A program made the translations under genes and the position numbers. A stretch of DNA of 38,447 nt from Candidatus Zipacnadia bacterium (lineage in GTDB: Bacteria > Armatimonadota > Zipacnadia > Zipacnadales > UBA5352): assembly GCA_029820295.1 (NCBI GenBank), contig JALGVA010000033.1:35748-74194 (forward strand). The letters are read 5' to 3'. Numbering within the stretch: position 1 is the first letter of the stretch; the number at the start of each line of letters is the position of its first letter. This document shows, one piece after another, positions 35,972 to 38,447 of the stretch. The notes below the pieces were generated by a model, which searched no databases, had not been told where the DNA came from, and saw only the letters and a list, made by a program, of their open reading frames with translations.

Positions 35972-37339
35972 TCATGCGAACTGCGGCAGCAGGTCCGCGG
36001 AGGCGGCCAGCAGCTCGTCAACCATCGCGACCGTGCGGTCGGGCGGGATCGACATCTCGTCGAGCAGGCAGGCCTGCACCACCAGGTTGCGGTCGCCGGT
36101 GACCGCCGCGTCCGCCACCAGCTCCTGCCAGACGATGCGCTTCTCCAGGATGCCCTTGAGCACCGGCGGCGCCTCACCCATCTGCAGGCCACGCACCCCA
36201 CCGAAGTCGGTCACGGCCTCGACCTCCAGCAGCGCGTGCGCCGGCAGGTTGCGCACGCAGCCGCCGTTGGGGATGTTCGCCACGCACACCTCACGTCGGC
36301 CGGTGGCGATGGCGCTGATTACCCGCCCCATCGCCTCGCCCAGCAGCGGGTCCGAGGGCGCCGTGGGCAGCGAGGCGCTGGCCACGAGCTCGCTGTACTC
36401 GGCCATGAACCGCTCGCGCACCTCCGGGCCCGGCGGCTCGGCCGAGGGCAGCTCGGTGGGCGCATGCGCCCAGCGCCTGTGCGCATCCTCGGCCATGTCG
36501 TAGGGCAGGTCGTCGAGACTGCGGCACTGCGCCGCCCACGGATAGAACTCGATGATGTGGTCGTCCTGCGGATAGAGGATCTGGTAGCCGTAGGCCTGCG
36601 ACAGCTCGGCGGCCATGCGCCGGCCCTCGGACGCCTCGCGCTCGGCGACGCGCCGCCTCAGCTCGGGGTAGACGTCACGCCCGCGGTTCAGCACGCGCGT
36701 GAGCCAGTAGTAGTGGTTGGTGCCGACCCACGAGCAGGATAGCTCGTGCGGCGAGACCTCAAGGATCTCGGCGGCGTAGCGGATGCCCGCCTGCACGCCG
36801 TGGCAGATGCCGATCACGTTCACGCCGGTGTACTTGACCATCGCCCGGCACAGCACCGCCATCGGGTTCGAGTGATTGAACAGGATGGCGTGCGGCGCGC
36901 GCTCCTCCAGCGCGCGGCAGATCTCGATGTAGGCCGGCACCGCGCGCAGGCCCATCATCATCCCCGCCGGGCCGCAGGTGTCCCCCACCACCTGCTGGAT
37001 GCCGTACTTCGCGGGGATGCGGATGTCGGCGGCGTGGTAGCGCGAGGCGTAGACGCGCGAGGTCACCTCCGCGCCCGAGCCGCCAATGGAGGAGATGGCG
37101 AAGTCGACGCCATCGACCGCGTCGGCAAGGTCGTCCGAGGCGCGCACCGAGCAGCCGGTCCCCGACTCGGCGGCCAGCTCGCCCAGCCGCGCGGCCATCA
37201 CCTCGACCTTGGGCAGGTCGATGTCGTAGAGTACGATCTCCGAGCCGGCCAGCTCCTCGCGCATGAGCAGCTCGGGCACCGCGTAGCGGAAGTAGAGGCT
37301 CCCGCCCCCCAGGCAGACGATCTTCCTCGCGTCGGGCAT
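35972..37339 (-). CDS. Family 4 glycoside hydrolase (NAD- and metal-dependent)
   Basis: 455 residues. GH4 enzymes cleave alpha- or beta-glycosides by redox chemistry at C3 with NAD and Mn. The NAD site is CLGGGSLYF (9-17). FNHSNPMAVLCRA (155-165) is the substrate segment; the metal ligands are Cys179 in GICHG and His209 in GTNHYYW. GDTCGPAGMMMGLRAVP is another family marker. The sugar could be a phosphorylated glucoside, a galactoside or a glucuronide. The ATG at 37339 has GAGG eight bases upstream. A longer GTG start at 37357 would overlap the nitrilase stop and lacks a ribosome site. It lies 10 bases after the nitrilase gene. Confidence 0.92.
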   Translation of the reverse strand: MPDARKIVCLGGGSLYFRYAVPELLMREELAGSEIVLYDIDLPKVEVMAARLGELAAESGTGCSVRASDDLADAVDGVDFAISSIGGSGAEVTSRVYASRYHAADIRIPAKYGIQQVVGDTCGPAGMMMGLRAVPAYIEICRALEERAPHAILFNHSNPMAVLCRAMVKYTGVNVIGICHGVQAGIRYAAEILEVSPHELSCSWVGTNHYYWLTRVLNRGRDVYPELRRRVAEREASEGRRMAAELSQAYGYQILYPQDDHIIEFYPWAAQCRSLDDLPYDMAEDAHRRWAHAPTELPSAEPPGPEVRERFMAEYSELVASASLPTAPSDPLLGEAMGRVISAIATGRREVCVANIPNGGCVRNLPAHALLEVEAVTDFGGVRGLQMGEAPPVLKGILEKRIVWQELVADAAVTGDRNLVVQACLLDEMSIPPDRTVAMVDELLAASADLLPQFA

Positions 37340-37349
37340 GACTGTCGCC

Positions 37350-38213
37350 TCACTCACTCATGCGGCAGATGTCGCCGTAGATCTCCGGGCGGCGGGTCTG
37401 CAGGTTGAAGCAACGCGCCCGGCGCCGCGCCTCGAACAGCTCGGCCTCGAGGTCGCACACCACCATGTCATCCTCGATCAGGTCCGTCCGCGACTCGGCG
37501 AGGATGGCGCCCGAGGGATCGACGAACAGGATGCCGCCGCAATGGTTGGTCTCCGGGCCAGCCTGCCCGGCCTGGTTGCAGTAGATCACGAACATGCCGT
37601 TGTCGTTGGCACGCGCGCGCAAGGTCATGCGCGCGTGCTCCTTGACCAGCGCTACCTTGGCGCGCTGCTCATCGGCGTCCTCGGCCCACTGGCCGCAGCG
37701 CGCGGCGTGGGGCGCGAGGTAGACCTCAGCGCCCTTGATGGCGGCGATACGCGCAGTCTCGGGAAAGACGGTGTCGTAGCAGATGCCGATGCCCAGCCGG
37801 CACGGGCCGATGTCGATAATGTGCGTCGCCCCGCCCATGCGAAAGTGGAAGTACTCATCGGCCGACATGTGCAGCTTGCGCTGCTTGCCCAGGTAGCCCT
37901 GTGGGCCGATGATCACCTGGGTGTTGTAGGCCACGTTGGCCTCGCGCTCGGCGATGCCCACCGACAGCACGCAGCCCAGCTCCGCGGCCAGCCACTCCAG
38001 CCGCCGACAACTCGGGCCGTCCGGCACCGGCTCCGAGGCGGCCCAGACGTCACCCGCGCACCAGTGGCCGGTGATCGACAGCTCGGGGAAGCACACGAGC
38101 TGCGCGCCCTCGCCGACGGCCGCGCGCGCCCAGCGCTCGATCTGATCGAGGTTCGCCTCGATCTCACCCAGCGGCGCGTTCATCTGGATCGCGGCGGCCC
38201 GGAAGTCCTGCAT
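37350..38213 (-). CDS. Nitrilase-superfamily carbon-nitrogen hydrolase
   Basis: 287 residues. The catalytic triad is complete: Glu44 in CFPELSITG, Lys113 in GKQRKLHM and Cys145 in GIGICYDTVFPE. It should hydrolyse an amide, carbamoyl or nitrile substrate in the cytoplasm; the subgroup is unclear. The ATG at 38213 has a long GGAGGGGGTGAGGG ribosome site. Longer frames lack this. It leads a two-gene transcript with the GH4 gene. An 8-base palindrome TTGCGCAA lies at 38257-38264 in the divergent region upstream. Confidence 0.9.
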   Translation of the reverse strand: MQDFRAAAIQMNAPLGEIEANLDQIERWARAAVGEGAQLVCFPELSITGHWCAGDVWAASEPVPDGPSCRRLEWLAAELGCVLSVGIAEREANVAYNTQVIIGPQGYLGKQRKLHMSADEYFHFRMGGATHIIDIGPCRLGIGICYDTVFPETARIAAIKGAEVYLAPHAARCGQWAEDADEQRAKVALVKEHARMTLRARANDNGMFVIYCNQAGQAGPETNHCGGILFVDPSGAILAESRTDLIEDDMVVCDLEAELFEARRRARCFNLQTRRPEIYGDICRMSE

Positions 38214-38319
38214 GACCCTCACCCCCTCCGAGGTTGCGGCTCTCGCCGCGGCGAAGTTGCGCAAGGTTCGCACCGACGTTGCCGATTCCTGCCCGCAGCG
38301 AAGAAAAGAGATGGTCTGC

Positions 38320-38447
38320 ATGAGACCGCTTCCCCTCATCCTGGCACTGCTGCTCATCGCCTCGACCGCCTGCGCGCAGCGTCCGCTGCGCCACGTGCTC
38401 TTCGACTTCGAGGACGGCATCGATGAGTGGACGACGAACGTCTGGGG
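38320..38447 (+). CDS. Secreted protein, N-terminus only
   Basis: Only 42 residues are in the window. A signal peptide MRPLPLILALLLIASTACA with likely cleavage before QRP is followed by LRHVLFDFEDGIDEWTTNVWG. The DFEDG...W pattern is how many carbohydrate-binding-module proteins begin their first beta-sandwich. An AAAGAG lies nine bases before the ATG at 38320. The gene is divergent from the nitrilase gene by 106 bases. The lipobox is not canonical, so a soluble or surface secreted protein is more likely than a lipoprotein. Anything beyond that needs the missing part. Confidence 0.6.
   Translation, partial: MRPLPLILALLLIASTACAQRPLRHVLFDFEDGIDEWTTNVW

Noticed and set aside
35886-35975. Longer N-terminus for the DNA methyltransferase starting at 35975
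   Set aside because: The ATGA overlap with the GH4 stop makes it possible, but the family normally begins at MNKPFYEDDSIRLYCGDAR and no ribosome site precedes the longer start. It is not fully excluded.
38214-38319. Promoters in the nitrilase/secreted-protein divergent region
   Set aside because: TTGCGC at 38257 has no acceptable -10 at 16-18 bases on the plus strand, and nothing better is seen on the minus strand. The TTGCGCAA palindrome is only eight bases.

Overview
This is a high-GC bacterial chromosome segment with strong G/C at third codon positions. It encodes a Gram-negative-type envelope repertoire: a KdsC-like phosphatase, a BatA/VWA protein, many membrane sugar enzymes, an L,D-transpeptidase and a polysaccharide deacetylase of the PEP-CTERM-locus type. 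It also carries a GH123/DUF4091-like secreted protein, a family often met in Armatimonadota and Planctomycetes genomes. My best guess is an uncultured diderm of the Armatimonadota kind, but no rRNA or other phylogenetic marker settles this. Most start codons given here were chosen from Shine-Dalgarno sequences, gene overlaps and family N-termini, not from the longest open frame.

Layout, left to right. (1) 1-4,647, minus strand: an orphan histidine kinase with a damaged ATPase domain, a secreted GH123-like protein and a BatA/VWA protein cut by the window edge. (2) 4,808-17,546, minus strand: a tightly packed envelope-glycan cluster. It holds an ArnE/EamA-like small transporter, two YfhO-family giants, two other GT-C-like membrane proteins, a polyprenyl-phosphate glycosyltransferase, two GT2 enzymes, one GT4 enzyme and a KdsC-like HAD phosphatase. 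Several genes overlap by 4 bases, and the second YfhO gene appears to have its own promoter giving a leaderless transcript. (3) 17,678-20,648, minus strand: a corrinoid protein, its reductive activator (RACE) and a TPR protein, with no methyltransferase nearby. (4) 20,732-27,878, minus strand: a housekeeping operon read gmk-coaBC-metK-priA-def-fmt, with a recognisable sigma70-like promoter before gmk.

(5) 28,172-30,884, plus strand: a metal-ligand-poor amidohydrolase homologue, a KDPG/KHG aldolase-like protein and an L,D-transpeptidase with its own promoter and leader hairpin. A deacetylase gene (30,905-31,765, minus) converges on it. (6) 32,109-33,465, plus strand: a PIG-L deacetylase and a class I methyltransferase. 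(7) 33,478-35,885, minus strand: a lower-GC three-gene module, read as DNA methyltransferase, then a 384-residue protein with a PD...ExS pattern and a Cys4 cluster, then a 149-residue PD-(D/E)xK protein. This is probably a restriction-modification or related defence module and is the most novel-looking part of the window. (8) 35,972-38,213, minus strand: a GH4 glycosidase and a nitrilase-family amidase, with the start of a divergent secreted protein at the right edge.

How the parts fit. Cluster 2 contains everything expected of a periplasmic glycosylation route: a cytoplasmic enzyme charging polyprenyl phosphate, a small flippase-like protein, and several membrane glycosyltransferases using the lipid-linked sugar. 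Cluster 4 links nucleotide, CoA and SAM synthesis to replication restart and formyl-methionine processing. I saw no tRNA, rRNA, CRISPR array, insertion sequence or prophage.
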